NCBI GenBank assembly: GCA_035688305.1
Contig: DASSNC010000062.1
Coordinates: 1-48,133 of the forward strand
Source of the DNA: 66-474 sp035688305
GTDB taxonomy: Bacteria; Pseudomonadota; Gammaproteobacteria; Xanthomonadales; Rhodanobacteraceae
Direction of reading: 5' to 3'
Length of the DNA stretch: 48,133 bases
This document shows, piece after piece, positions 41,659-48,133 of this stretch (position 1 is its first letter; every line of letters starts with the position of its first letter). The translations under genes were made by a program, and so were the position numbers. Under the pieces are notes generated by a model. It had not been told where the DNA came from. It was given only the letters and a program-made list of their open reading frames with translations, and searched no databases.

Positions 41659-44010
41659 ATGCAAGACGACCACCAACCCGGCCCAACCGGCGATGACGAC
41701 CATTTGCCGATCAGCGGCAGGCGTCATGACGACCATCAGGAAGTCGCTGTCCGGCCCAGCCAGGCGCTGAGCACCAGCCTCGCCGACCGCGAGGACCAGG
41801 GCGACAAGGACGAGCTCGACCTGCTCGCGTATTGGCGTGTGCTGGTCAAGCGCCGCTGGCTGATCCTGGGCGTGATCGCAGCGGTGCTGGCGCTGGCGAT
41901 GATCAAGACCCTGATGACCCCGCCGACCTATCGCGCCACGGCGACCCTGGAGATCAACCGGCAGGGCATGGAGGTGATGCAGGTGCAGGGGATGCAACCC
42001 TACAGCACGTACGACCCCGATTTCACCCAGACCCAGATCCAGTTGTTGCAGAGTACAAGTCTCGCGCAGCGCGTCGCCGAAGATCTGCACCTGCCGGGCA
42101 GCAACATCTTCAAGCGCCTCAAACCGCCCTCCTGGACGCAACGCTTGCGCAACCTGGTGGCGCCATCACAGCCTGCGCCCGTCGCCGCGACGGTCACCGT
42201 GGCCGATCCCGCCAGCGGCCAGTCCAGCGCCACGCCAGCCGATTCCGTTCCTTCGACGTCGGCCGCAGCGAAAGGTCCGAACCTGCGCAGCGTCACCGGC
42301 CTGATCGAAAGCGGCCTCACGATCGAACCCATCCGCAACACCCACCTGGTGCAGATCCAATACACCAGCACGGTGCCGGAATTCTCAGCCGAGGTCGCCA
42401 ACGCGGTGGCCTCCGGATTCATCGCCGCCAGCATGGATCGCCAGGTGGGCGCGTCGTCATACGCCAGCAAATACCTGCAGGACCAGCTGGAGCAGTTGCG
42501 CTCGCGGCTGGAAGAATCCGAAGCCAAGCTGGTGGCGTACGCCAGACAAGCCAACATCGTCCAGAGCGGCCAGGGCACCTCGCTGGTCAGCCAGAACCTT
42601 GCCGACCTCAACTCGCAGCTGGCCACGGCGCAGGCCCAGCGCATCGCTGCCGAAGCAAAGTGGAACACCGTCAAGGACACCCGCGGCACCGCGCTGCCCT
42701 CGGACATGCTCTCGGGCTCGATCCTGCCGACGCTGCAAACCCAGCTCGCGACCTTGCAGAGCGATTACCAGCAGAAGCTCAAGACCTTCAAGCCCGGTTT
42801 CCCCGCGATGCTGGCGCTGAAGAACCAGATGGACGCCGTGCAAAAGCAGATCAACACCGAGACCGCCAACATCCGCGCCTCGGTGAAGGCGCAATACGAC
42901 GCCGCCGCCGCGCAGGAAACCATGCTGGAGCAGAAGCTGTCGGACCTGCGCACCTCGGCGCTGAACGTCGACAGCCGCAGCATCCGCTACAACCTGTTGA
43001 AGCGCGACGTCGACACCAACCGCCAGCTCTACGACGCGTTGATGCAGCGCTACAAGCAGGTCAGCATGGCCGGCAACGTGCGGCCCAGCAACATTTCCAT
43101 CATCGACAACGCGCAAGTGCCGACCAGCCGCTACGCGCCCAGCCTCACCCGCAACCTGTCGCTGGGCATGCTGCTTGGCGCCTTCCTCGGCATTGGTTCG
43201 GCGCTGTTCCTGGAATACCTCGATGACACCCTGAAAACGCCGGAAGACCTCGAGACCAACCTCGGCATCGGCGTGCTCGGCATCATCCCGAAACTGCACA
43301 AGCAGTTGCCCGCGGACGCCCTCCAGGATCCACGCTCGGCCTTCTCCGAAAGTTATCGCTCGGTGCGCAGCGCGCTGCAATTCTCGACGACCAGCGGCAT
43401 TCCCAAATCGCTGTTGATCACCAGCACCGGCGCCGGCGAAGGCAAGACCACCACCGCGCTCACGCTCGCGCGCACCTTCGCGCAACTGGGCAAACGCGTG
43501 TTGCTGATCGACGCCGACTTGCGCAACCCGACCCTGGGCAAGACCACGGGACTGCGCTCGGAAATCGGCCTCAGCAGCCTCCTGACGGGCGCCGCCAGCC
43601 TGCCGCAGGCGACCGTCAAGACCAGCGACGAACGCCTCGACGTGATCCTGTCCGGGCCCTTGCCACCCAGCCCCACCGAATTGCTGGCCAGTTCCAAGCT
43701 GGTGTCGCTGTTGACCGTCGCCGTGAATACCTACGACCAGGTCATCATCGATGCCCCGCCGGTACTCGGCATCGCCGACGCGCCGATCCTCGCGAACGCC
43801 TGCGCCGGCACCCTGGTGGTGGTCAAATCCGGCTCGACCCGCATCAAGCCGGCGCAGATGGCGATGAAACGACTGCATGCCGCGCATGCGCGCGTGGCCG
43901 GTGGCCTGCTCACGCAGTACGACGCGCGCGCCAGCGGTTACAGCTACGGTGGCTATGGTGGCTACTACGGCTACTATGGAGCGGACGCCCAGATCAGTCA
44001 CGACGAATGA
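41659..44010 (+). CDS. Polysaccharide co-polymerase with tyrosine autokinase domain (Wzc-like)
   Basis: A 783-residue fusion of chain-length regulator and BY-kinase. Order: a cytoplasmic acidic N-terminus (about 1-70), first membrane helix (WLILGVIAAVLALAMIKTLM), a Wzz/GNVR periplasmic coiled-coil region, second helix (LGMLLGAFLGIGSALFLEYL), then a CpsD-type kinase with Walker A STGAGEGKTTTALTLA, Walker A' VLLIDADLRNPT and Walker B QVIIDAPPVLG. The C-terminus is a cluster of seven tyrosines (YSYGGYGGYYGYYG), the autophosphorylation sites. It controls polymer length and export with the Wza-like channel and is reset by the PHP phosphatase. Confidence 0.95.
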   Translation: MQDDHQPGPTGDDDHLPISGRRHDDHQEVAVRPSQALSTSLADREDQGDKDELDLLAYWRVLVKRRWLILGVIAAVLALAMIKTLMTPPTYRATATLEINRQGMEVMQVQGMQPYSTYDPDFTQTQIQLLQSTSLAQRVAEDLHLPGSNIFKRLKPPSWTQRLRNLVAPSQPAPVAATVTVADPASGQSSATPADSVPSTSAAAKGPNLRSVTGLIESGLTIEPIRNTHLVQIQYTSTVPEFSAEVANAVASGFIAASMDRQVGASSYASKYLQDQLEQLRSRLEESEAKLVAYARQANIVQSGQGTSLVSQNLADLNSQLATAQAQRIAAEAKWNTVKDTRGTALPSDMLSGSILPTLQTQLATLQSDYQQKLKTFKPGFPAMLALKNQMDAVQKQINTETANIRASVKAQYDAAAAQETMLEQKLSDLRTSALNVDSRSIRYNLLKRDVDTNRQLYDALMQRYKQVSMAGNVRPSNISIIDNAQVPTSRYAPSLTRNLSLGMLLGAFLGIGSALFLEYLDDTLKTPEDLETNLGIGVLGIIPKLHKQLPADALQDPRSAFSESYRSVRSALQFSTTSGIPKSLLITSTGAGEGKTTTALTLARTFAQLGKRVLLIDADLRNPTLGKTTGLRSEIGLSSLLTGAASLPQATVKTSDERLDVILSGPLPPSPTELLASSKLVSLLTVAVNTYDQVIIDAPPVLGIADAPILANACAGTLVVVKSGSTRIKPAQMAMKRLHAAHARVAGGLLTQYDARASGYSYGGYGGYYGYYGADAQISHDE

Positions 44011-45499
44011 ACCCGTGGACGCCGCACCGGCCAAACCCGTGGACCGCGGCATCCTCGACGTGGTGCTGGCGCTGCATCGATCCCCCGTCTTGCGCTTCGA
44101 TTTGCGCGAACGCCCGCTGCCAGCCGACCTCGACCTGATCCTGCACCTCGCCGCACCCAGCCAGCCGTTGCTGGACGACACCGCGAAGCAGTGCGACGTG
44201 ACGCCATCCACGCTGCGCGAAGCCGGCCGCTTCTATCTCCAGCAGGTGTTGTTCGAACCCGGTACCGATGCGTACCGCGTACTCGGCGTGGCGCCCGACG
44301 CACCGTTCGAACGCATCCGCGAACACCACCAATGGCTGCAACGCTGGCTGCATCCGGATCGCAGCAACGACGAAGGATTCGCACCCTTCGCCGCCAAGCT
44401 CAACTGGGCCTGGCAACAGTTGCGCAACGAACGCAAGCGCAACGCCTACGACGTGGAACGCGCACAGGCGGACACGTCATCGCCCCGCACCGGCCTCCAG
44501 CCCGTACCCGCCCGCAGCGCGAAGTGGACCACCGTGCCGGTGTCGCCATCACGGCGCCCCGGGCACTGGTGGCGGCGCGGCGCGCTGCTGCTGGCCTTCG
44601 GCAGTTGCGTCGGCCTGTTCGTACTGGCCTTGATCCGCAATGAGCCGACACCCATCGCGCAGCCGCTGGTGGACGCGCCAGCCGCGGCACCCGCGCAAAC
44701 CCGCGCGCCCTCGTCCGCGCCCGCGCCCGCCGCGGTCCTCGCCAGCACTTCCGCCTCGCACCGCAAGGCTGCAGCAGCCAGCGCGGCACGCCCGCAGGCA
44801 AACCCGCCCGCGGCACCGGTCGCAACCGCAGCGCACGCACCCAAGCGTAACGCGCAGCGCACGCTACCCACGCAACGCGCGGCCAGCATTCCTGTCGTAC
44901 CCGCAACGCACGCACGCGAGCGAATCGCGCAGCACGCGGCTCCCGCCGAGCGCGCCACCAGTCTTCCGGTGGCACCCAAGCTCCGCCGCGCAGCCGTGAT
45001 GACGCCGGTCGCGGCGCCGACCCTGCACGAACCGGCTGCCGATACCCGCAATGCCCCCGTCCCGGTTCCGGTCGAGCTGGCAGCCGTGCAACCGGCGGCG
45101 CCTGCGCAACCGACGGCTGCGGCGCCCGCGCCTGCGCAACCACTCGCCGCCGCGGTCCTGCTGCAGCGGGTCGAACTGGCCCGCGCACGGGTGGACGCGC
45201 TGGTCGCCTATTTCCGCAGCGCCGACGCTGCCGTGCCCGGCTGGCATCCGGCGCCTGCACCGTTCAACGCGCCGTTGCAACGCGCGGCACTGCGCCAGCG
45301 CACAGGGCTGCCTGCTGCAGCGAACTTTGCGCTGGACACCCCGATCTGGCGCGTCACCGGCGAACAGGTCGGCTTCCGCGCCGACTACCAAGTGCAACGC
45401 AACCGCGCCGTCATCGAACACGGCCGCTTCCAATTGCAAATGGTCTGGCGCGATGATGCCTGGGAGATCACCCACATCGAGCTGGAACCGCACGGATGA
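43976..45499 (+). CDS. J-domain membrane protein with NTF2-like C-terminal domain in EPS locus
   Basis: A 507-residue protein not matching any polysaccharide family I know. Residues 98-160 form a J-domain: AYRVLGVAPDAPFERIREHH, then HPD at 126-128 (WLHPDRSND) and AKLNWAWQQLRNERKRNAYD. A membrane helix (about 202-220), a 170-residue Ala/Pro-rich linker and a C-terminal domain ending VWRDDAWEITHIELEP, which looks NTF2-like, follow. The J-domain should face the cytoplasm and recruit DnaK; the C-terminal part should be periplasmic. ATG 43976 overlaps wzc by 35 bases; GTG 44015, just after the wzc stop, is an alternative. It overlaps the next gene by four bases. Confidence 0.8.
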   Translation: MERTPRSVTTNEPVDAAPAKPVDRGILDVVLALHRSPVLRFDLRERPLPADLDLILHLAAPSQPLLDDTAKQCDVTPSTLREAGRFYLQQVLFEPGTDAYRVLGVAPDAPFERIREHHQWLQRWLHPDRSNDEGFAPFAAKLNWAWQQLRNERKRNAYDVERAQADTSSPRTGLQPVPARSAKWTTVPVSPSRRPGHWWRRGALLLAFGSCVGLFVLALIRNEPTPIAQPLVDAPAAAPAQTRAPSSAPAPAAVLASTSASHRKAAAASAARPQANPPAAPVATAAHAPKRNAQRTLPTQRAASIPVVPATHARERIAQHAAPAERATSLPVAPKLRRAAVMTPVAAPTLHEPAADTRNAPVPVPVELAAVQPAAPAQPTAAAPAPAQPLAAAVLLQRVELARARVDALVAYFRSADAAVPGWHPAPAPFNAPLQRAALRQRTGLPAAANFALDTPIWRVTGEQVGFRADYQVQRNRAVIEHGRFQLQMVWRDDAWEITHIELEPHG

Positions 45500-46770
45500 G
45501 CCGCCCTGCCCGCCTGGCCTTGATGCTGGTCGCACTGGGGCTGGCAGCTTTCGCCGGTTGGCGAATCGTTGCCACGCGGGCTGCGGATTCACTGGCAAGT
45601 AGCGCACCGCGACAGGCACTCGCGTGGGACGCCCGCAATCCGGAAGCACTGCTGGCGCTCGCGCAGCAGCAATTGGACCGCGGCCACCCGCAACATGCCG
45701 CGGCCACCGCGCGCGAGGTGCTGCGTACATCGCCGCTGCAAGCTGGCGCTTTCACGATACTGGCCCGTACCACCGCGGCCCGCGGCGACACCGATGGCGC
45801 GCGCCGGTTGTTCAAGATCGCGCTCCAGCGCGCGCCGCGCGATCAGTACGCGCGCGGCTGGATGATCGGCGACGAATTGCAACACGCGGACTATGCAGCG
45901 GCGCTGCACAACATCGACGTGTTGTTCGGCATCGCGCCCGACCAGCAAACCGCGTTGATCCCGGTGCTGGGCCAGGTGGCCGGACAGGATCCCGCGTTTG
46001 CCGCGGCGCTCGGCCATTTCCTCGCCAACGGGCCGACATGGCGCAATGCGATGCTGGGCGAAATCCTCGCGCACGCAAGCACTGCGACGGTCGATGAAGT
46101 GTTCGACGCGCTGCAGGCCGCTGGCCATGGACTGGACGACGACGAGGCCGGGCGCTGGTTCACGCGACTGGAAAAAGATGGCCAGTGGGGCGAAGCCTAC
46201 AGCCGCTGGATCAGTCGCGCCGGCATCGACCTGCGCCAGGGCGTACCGCTGGTGTTCAACGGCAGCTTCGAGCGCGCGGTCACCGGCATCGGCTTCGACT
46301 GGGTCATGCGCGGCGAACCCGGTGTCGAGATCGAGCGCGTACGCATCGCTGGCGCCAGTGGCAACTACGCCGCCCAGGTGACGTTTCGCCGCCGCCGCGC
46401 CAACGACATGGGATTCCAGCAAACCCTGCTGCTGGCACCCGGCGCTTACATCCTCAGCTTCCGCGCCCGCGCCGACAACCTGCGCAGTGATCGGGGCCTC
46501 GCATGGGACATCGTCTGCGTCACCGGCGGCGCACCGATCGCAACCAGCCCGCGCCTCGATGGCAGCTTCGATTGGAAAACCGTCAACGCCGAGGTCAGCG
46601 TCCCCGCCGCCAACTGCCCTGCGCAACGCCTGGTGCTGACCAACCCGGGCGCCGGCGGATCGGCCAAGGTGGTCGAGGGCACCCTGTGGGTCGACGATTT
46701 CAAGATCGTTCCAGTTTCGAACGCGCCGGTTCCGGCGAAACCGACGCCGGATGGCATGCAGACCGACTGA
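45496..46770 (+). CDS. TPR protein with C-terminal carbohydrate-binding-like domain
   Basis: A 424-residue protein with an N-terminal membrane anchor (RLALMLVALGLAAFAGWRIV). TPR-like helices follow (ARNPEALLALAQQQLDRGHP; PLQAGAFTILARTTAARGDT), then from about residue 250 a beta-rich domain (LVFNGSFERAVTGIGFDWVM; LLLAPGAYILSFRARADNLR; AKVVEGTLWVDDFKI) like jelly-roll carbohydrate-binding modules. It is probably periplasmic and attached to the inner membrane. Its start overlaps the J-domain gene stop (ATGA). A role in polymer assembly or recognition is inferred from context only. Confidence 0.75.
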   Translation: MSRPARLALMLVALGLAAFAGWRIVATRAADSLASSAPRQALAWDARNPEALLALAQQQLDRGHPQHAAATAREVLRTSPLQAGAFTILARTTAARGDTDGARRLFKIALQRAPRDQYARGWMIGDELQHADYAAALHNIDVLFGIAPDQQTALIPVLGQVAGQDPAFAAALGHFLANGPTWRNAMLGEILAHASTATVDEVFDALQAAGHGLDDDEAGRWFTRLEKDGQWGEAYSRWISRAGIDLRQGVPLVFNGSFERAVTGIGFDWVMRGEPGVEIERVRIAGASGNYAAQVTFRRRRANDMGFQQTLLLAPGAYILSFRARADNLRSDRGLAWDIVCVTGGAPIATSPRLDGSFDWKTVNAEVSVPAANCPAQRLVLTNPGAGGSAKVVEGTLWVDDFKIVPVSNAPVPAKPTPDGMQTD

Positions 46771-46882
46771 CGCGGCGCCGGTTGTGCCTGCTGTCTTGTT
46801 ACAACCGTCCCATTGCCGCAGGACGCTCGCATGGCTGCCGCGCGAGCGCCGGAAGGCCCGGCATGGCGCCATTCCGGCCCGG

Positions 46883-46911
46883 TTGCGACCCTGAACGCCC
46901 GCGCGTACAAT
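46883..46911 (+). promoter_or_regulatory. Sigma-70-type promoter for the small secreted protein
   Basis: TTGCGA (46883-46888) and TACAAT (46906-46911) stand exactly 17 bases apart, matching four and five of six consensus positions. The predicted start is 33 bases before the gene at 46952. This gives the gene its own transcription unit inside the polysaccharide locus. Confidence 0.65.
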
Positions 46912-46951
46912 CGGCCGTGCAGAACACGCTCGCCGTTCAAGGAACTGGGCC

Positions 46952-47425
46952 ATGAAGTTGAACAAGTCCATCCCCGCCGCCCTGGCGTTGGTTGTGGCAC
47001 TTGCGTTGCCGTCGCTGGCAACGGCTGCGCCCGTGCCGCAAGCAAGCGGCGATGCACAACCCGTCGCGACCCTGAAGATCGGTGGCGGCGTCATCATGGT
47101 CAGCAACCAGGGCAGCCCGTTCGCGAGTGGCCAGGCCGACGAGTCGTTGTACTCCGGTGCGCGCCTGATGGTCTCCGACAATAGTTCGGCTACCGTCGTT
47201 TACAACGATGGCTGCCGGCAAACCTACAGCAAGCCCGGCATCTACACCATCAGCGCCACCTGCCTCGCGGGCGCGCAGACCAGCATCAAGCCGCCGAATA
47301 CCGGCACACTGGCGGCCCCCGCCCGTCCGATGGGCGTGTTCGTCGCGGCTGCCGTCGTCACCGGTGCTGGCGTCGCCGCGATCATTGACGAAAGCCCCAG
47401 GCATACCCCGCCGGTCAGTCACTGA
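46952..47425 (+). CDS. Small secreted protein of unknown function in the EPS locus
   Basis: A 157-residue protein with a clear signal peptide (KLNKSIPAALALVVALALPS, cleavage near ATAAP). The mature part has a beta-rich segment (VATLKIGGGVIMVSNQGSPF; DESLYSGARLMVSDNSSATV; YNDGCRQTY) with two cysteines (Cys in DGCRQ and SATCLAG) that could pair. Near the C-terminus is a hydrophobic stretch (PMGVFVAAAVVTGAGVAAII), then ESPRHTPPVSH. The strand pattern loosely recalls FecR-type domains, but I do not assign a family. An AAGGAA ribosome site, its own promoter and a strong terminator frame it. Confidence 0.75.
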   Translation: MKLNKSIPAALALVVALALPSLATAAPVPQASGDAQPVATLKIGGGVIMVSNQGSPFASGQADESLYSGARLMVSDNSSATVVYNDGCRQTYSKPGIYTISATCLAGAQTSIKPPNTGTLAAPARPMGVFVAAAVVTGAGVAAIIDESPRHTPPVSH

Positions 47426-47455
47426 TTCCATCCGCGGTTCAATTGAAATTTTATG

Positions 47456-47486
47456 CGCCACGACTCTCACGAGCCGTGGCGTTTTT
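47456..47486 (+). terminator. Intrinsic terminator after the small secreted protein
   Basis: CGCCACG (47456-47462) pairs with CGTGGCG (47475-47481), followed by TTTTT. It lies 30 bases past the stop codon. The O-antigen ligase-like gene 100 bases downstream must therefore use read-through or a further promoter. Confidence 0.85.
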
Positions 47487-47587
47487 GCATGTGCATCCAT
47501 CCTGTCGTTTCACCGACGTGATGTCCAAATCCTGCAGCGCCCGGGCGTCCCTGCGCACGACGCGGCATCGTCGCGCCGAAACGTGAG

Positions 47588-48133
47588 ATGAGATTCGCAG
47601 CCGCCCACCCGTCGCGACGCCGGTCCCCGCCCGCGGCCCGTCCGCGCCATGCGCCCGCCGACGCACGCGAGCGGATCCTGTTCGCGCTGTCTGGCGTGCT
47701 GCTCAGCGTCACCTTCATCACCGGCGGCAGCTCGCAGGAGAGTGGCTGGGGCGTGATGGTGGCCGAGCTGCTGGCCTTGCTGGTGCTGCTGTTCGTGCTG
47801 TCGCAGCGTCAGTGGCGCGCGCGACTCGCGGCGGCCCGTTGGGGCGTGGCCGTCGCCTGCCTGATCGTCGCGATCCCACTGCTGCAACTGCTGCCGATTC
47901 CCGCGTGGCTGTGGCAATGGCCGTCACCGCGATTCGCTCTGCAACACGACCTCGCCGCTGCGGGCGTCACCCACATCGACCACCGCTGGAGCCTCGCGCC
48001 CGCCGCGACCGAGCGCGACCTGTTCATGCTGCTGCCGGGCCTCGCATTGTTCATGTCGGCGCTGGCGTTGCCGCGCGAGGCGTGGCGGCAACTGCTGTGG
48101 TGGTTCGTGGCCCTCGTTGCCTTCAGCGTGGTG
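47588..48133 (+). CDS. O-antigen ligase/polymerase family protein, N-terminal part (cut by window end)
   Basis: The first 182 residues of a polytopic membrane protein, open to the window edge. A basic, Pro/Arg-rich N-terminus is followed by helices ILFALSGVLLSVTFITGG, VMVAELLALLVLLFVLS, VAVACLIVAIPLLQLLPIPA, LFMLLPGLALFMSALALP and WWFVALVAFSVV. The LQLLPIPAWLW turn and the following soluble loop with HIDHRWSLAPAATERDL match the pattern at the start of O-antigen ligase (WaaL/Wzy-type) proteins of EPS loci. It should polymerise or ligate the repeat units exported by the Wza/Wzc pair. Confidence 0.75.
   Translation, partial: MRFAAAHPSRRRSPPAARPRHAPADARERILFALSGVLLSVTFITGGSSQESGWGVMVAELLALLVLLFVLSQRQWRARLAAARWGVAVACLIVAIPLLQLLPIPAWLWQWPSPRFALQHDLAAAGVTHIDHRWSLAPAATERDLFMLLPGLALFMSALALPREAWRQLLWWFVALVAFSVV

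Noticed and set aside
42457..44211. Long minus-strand open frame opposite the Wzc-like gene
   Set aside because: Translation is rich in Gly/Arg/His/Val without domains; the opposite strand encodes a complete kinase.

Overview
The window is about 48 kb of high-GC, gene-dense gammaproteobacterial chromosome. Gene content and order point to the Lysobacterales (Xanthomonadales), most likely Rhodanobacteraceae rather than Xanthomonas itself. The clues are lptM-dapF-DUF484-xerC followed by hslVU, an HslV with a short FHA propeptide, the secB-gpsA pair, a large TonB-dependent receptor with a VVVTG box, and many GC-rich palindromic intergenic repeats. This placement is inferred from remembered synteny and protein resemblance; no search was run. 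No rRNA, tRNA, CRISPR array, prophage or insertion sequence was recognised.

Layout. 1-3.0 kb: an lptM-dapF-DUF484-xerC operon (peptidoglycan/lysine precursor synthesis and chromosome dimer resolution). 3.1-9.0 kb: a TraB/GumN-family secreted protein, a TPR-sulfotransferase and a TonB-dependent receptor lying between xerC and hslV. 9.2-11.9 kb: the heat-shock protease HslVU and a conserved hypothetical. 12.0-15.5 kb: mprF plus an AcvB/VirJ-type lipoprotein hydrolase, a probable make-and-break pair for aminoacyl-phosphatidylglycerol. 15.5-20.8 kb: DUF971, a SNF2 helicase, gpsA and secB. 21.0-22.7 kb: rpmB-rpmG, a repeat cluster, then a coupled DUF4166/DCC pair. 22.8-28.9 kb: a fatty-acid desaturase, a four-gene Gld-like ABC module, mutM and a small membrane protein. 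29.0-31.5 kb: a PII protein, ubiK and comM. 32.0-35.7 kb: a class III nucleotidyl cyclase with TPRs, preceded in the same operon by a cyclic-nucleotide-binding diguanylate cyclase. 35.8-40.0 kb: the glyoxylate bypass aceB-aceA with a divergent LysR regulator. 40.1 kb to the end: the start of an exopolysaccharide locus (PHP tyrosine phosphatase, Wza-like exporter, Wzc-like kinase, a J-domain membrane protein, a TPR protein, a secreted protein, and the first part of an O-antigen ligase/polymerase).

The most interesting parts are the cNMP-cyclase/cNMP-GGDEF cascade, whose cyclase lacks the usual transition-state Asn; the J-domain/NTF2-like protein built into the polysaccharide operon; the mprF-acvB lipid homeostasis pair; the TraB/GumN-sulfotransferase-receptor block; the tandem 30-bp-spaced operator-like repeats between aceB and its LysR gene; and several palindromic elements that supply or overlap the stop codons of the genes before them. 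Most of these modules have known relatives. I did not find a system I can call wholly undescribed.
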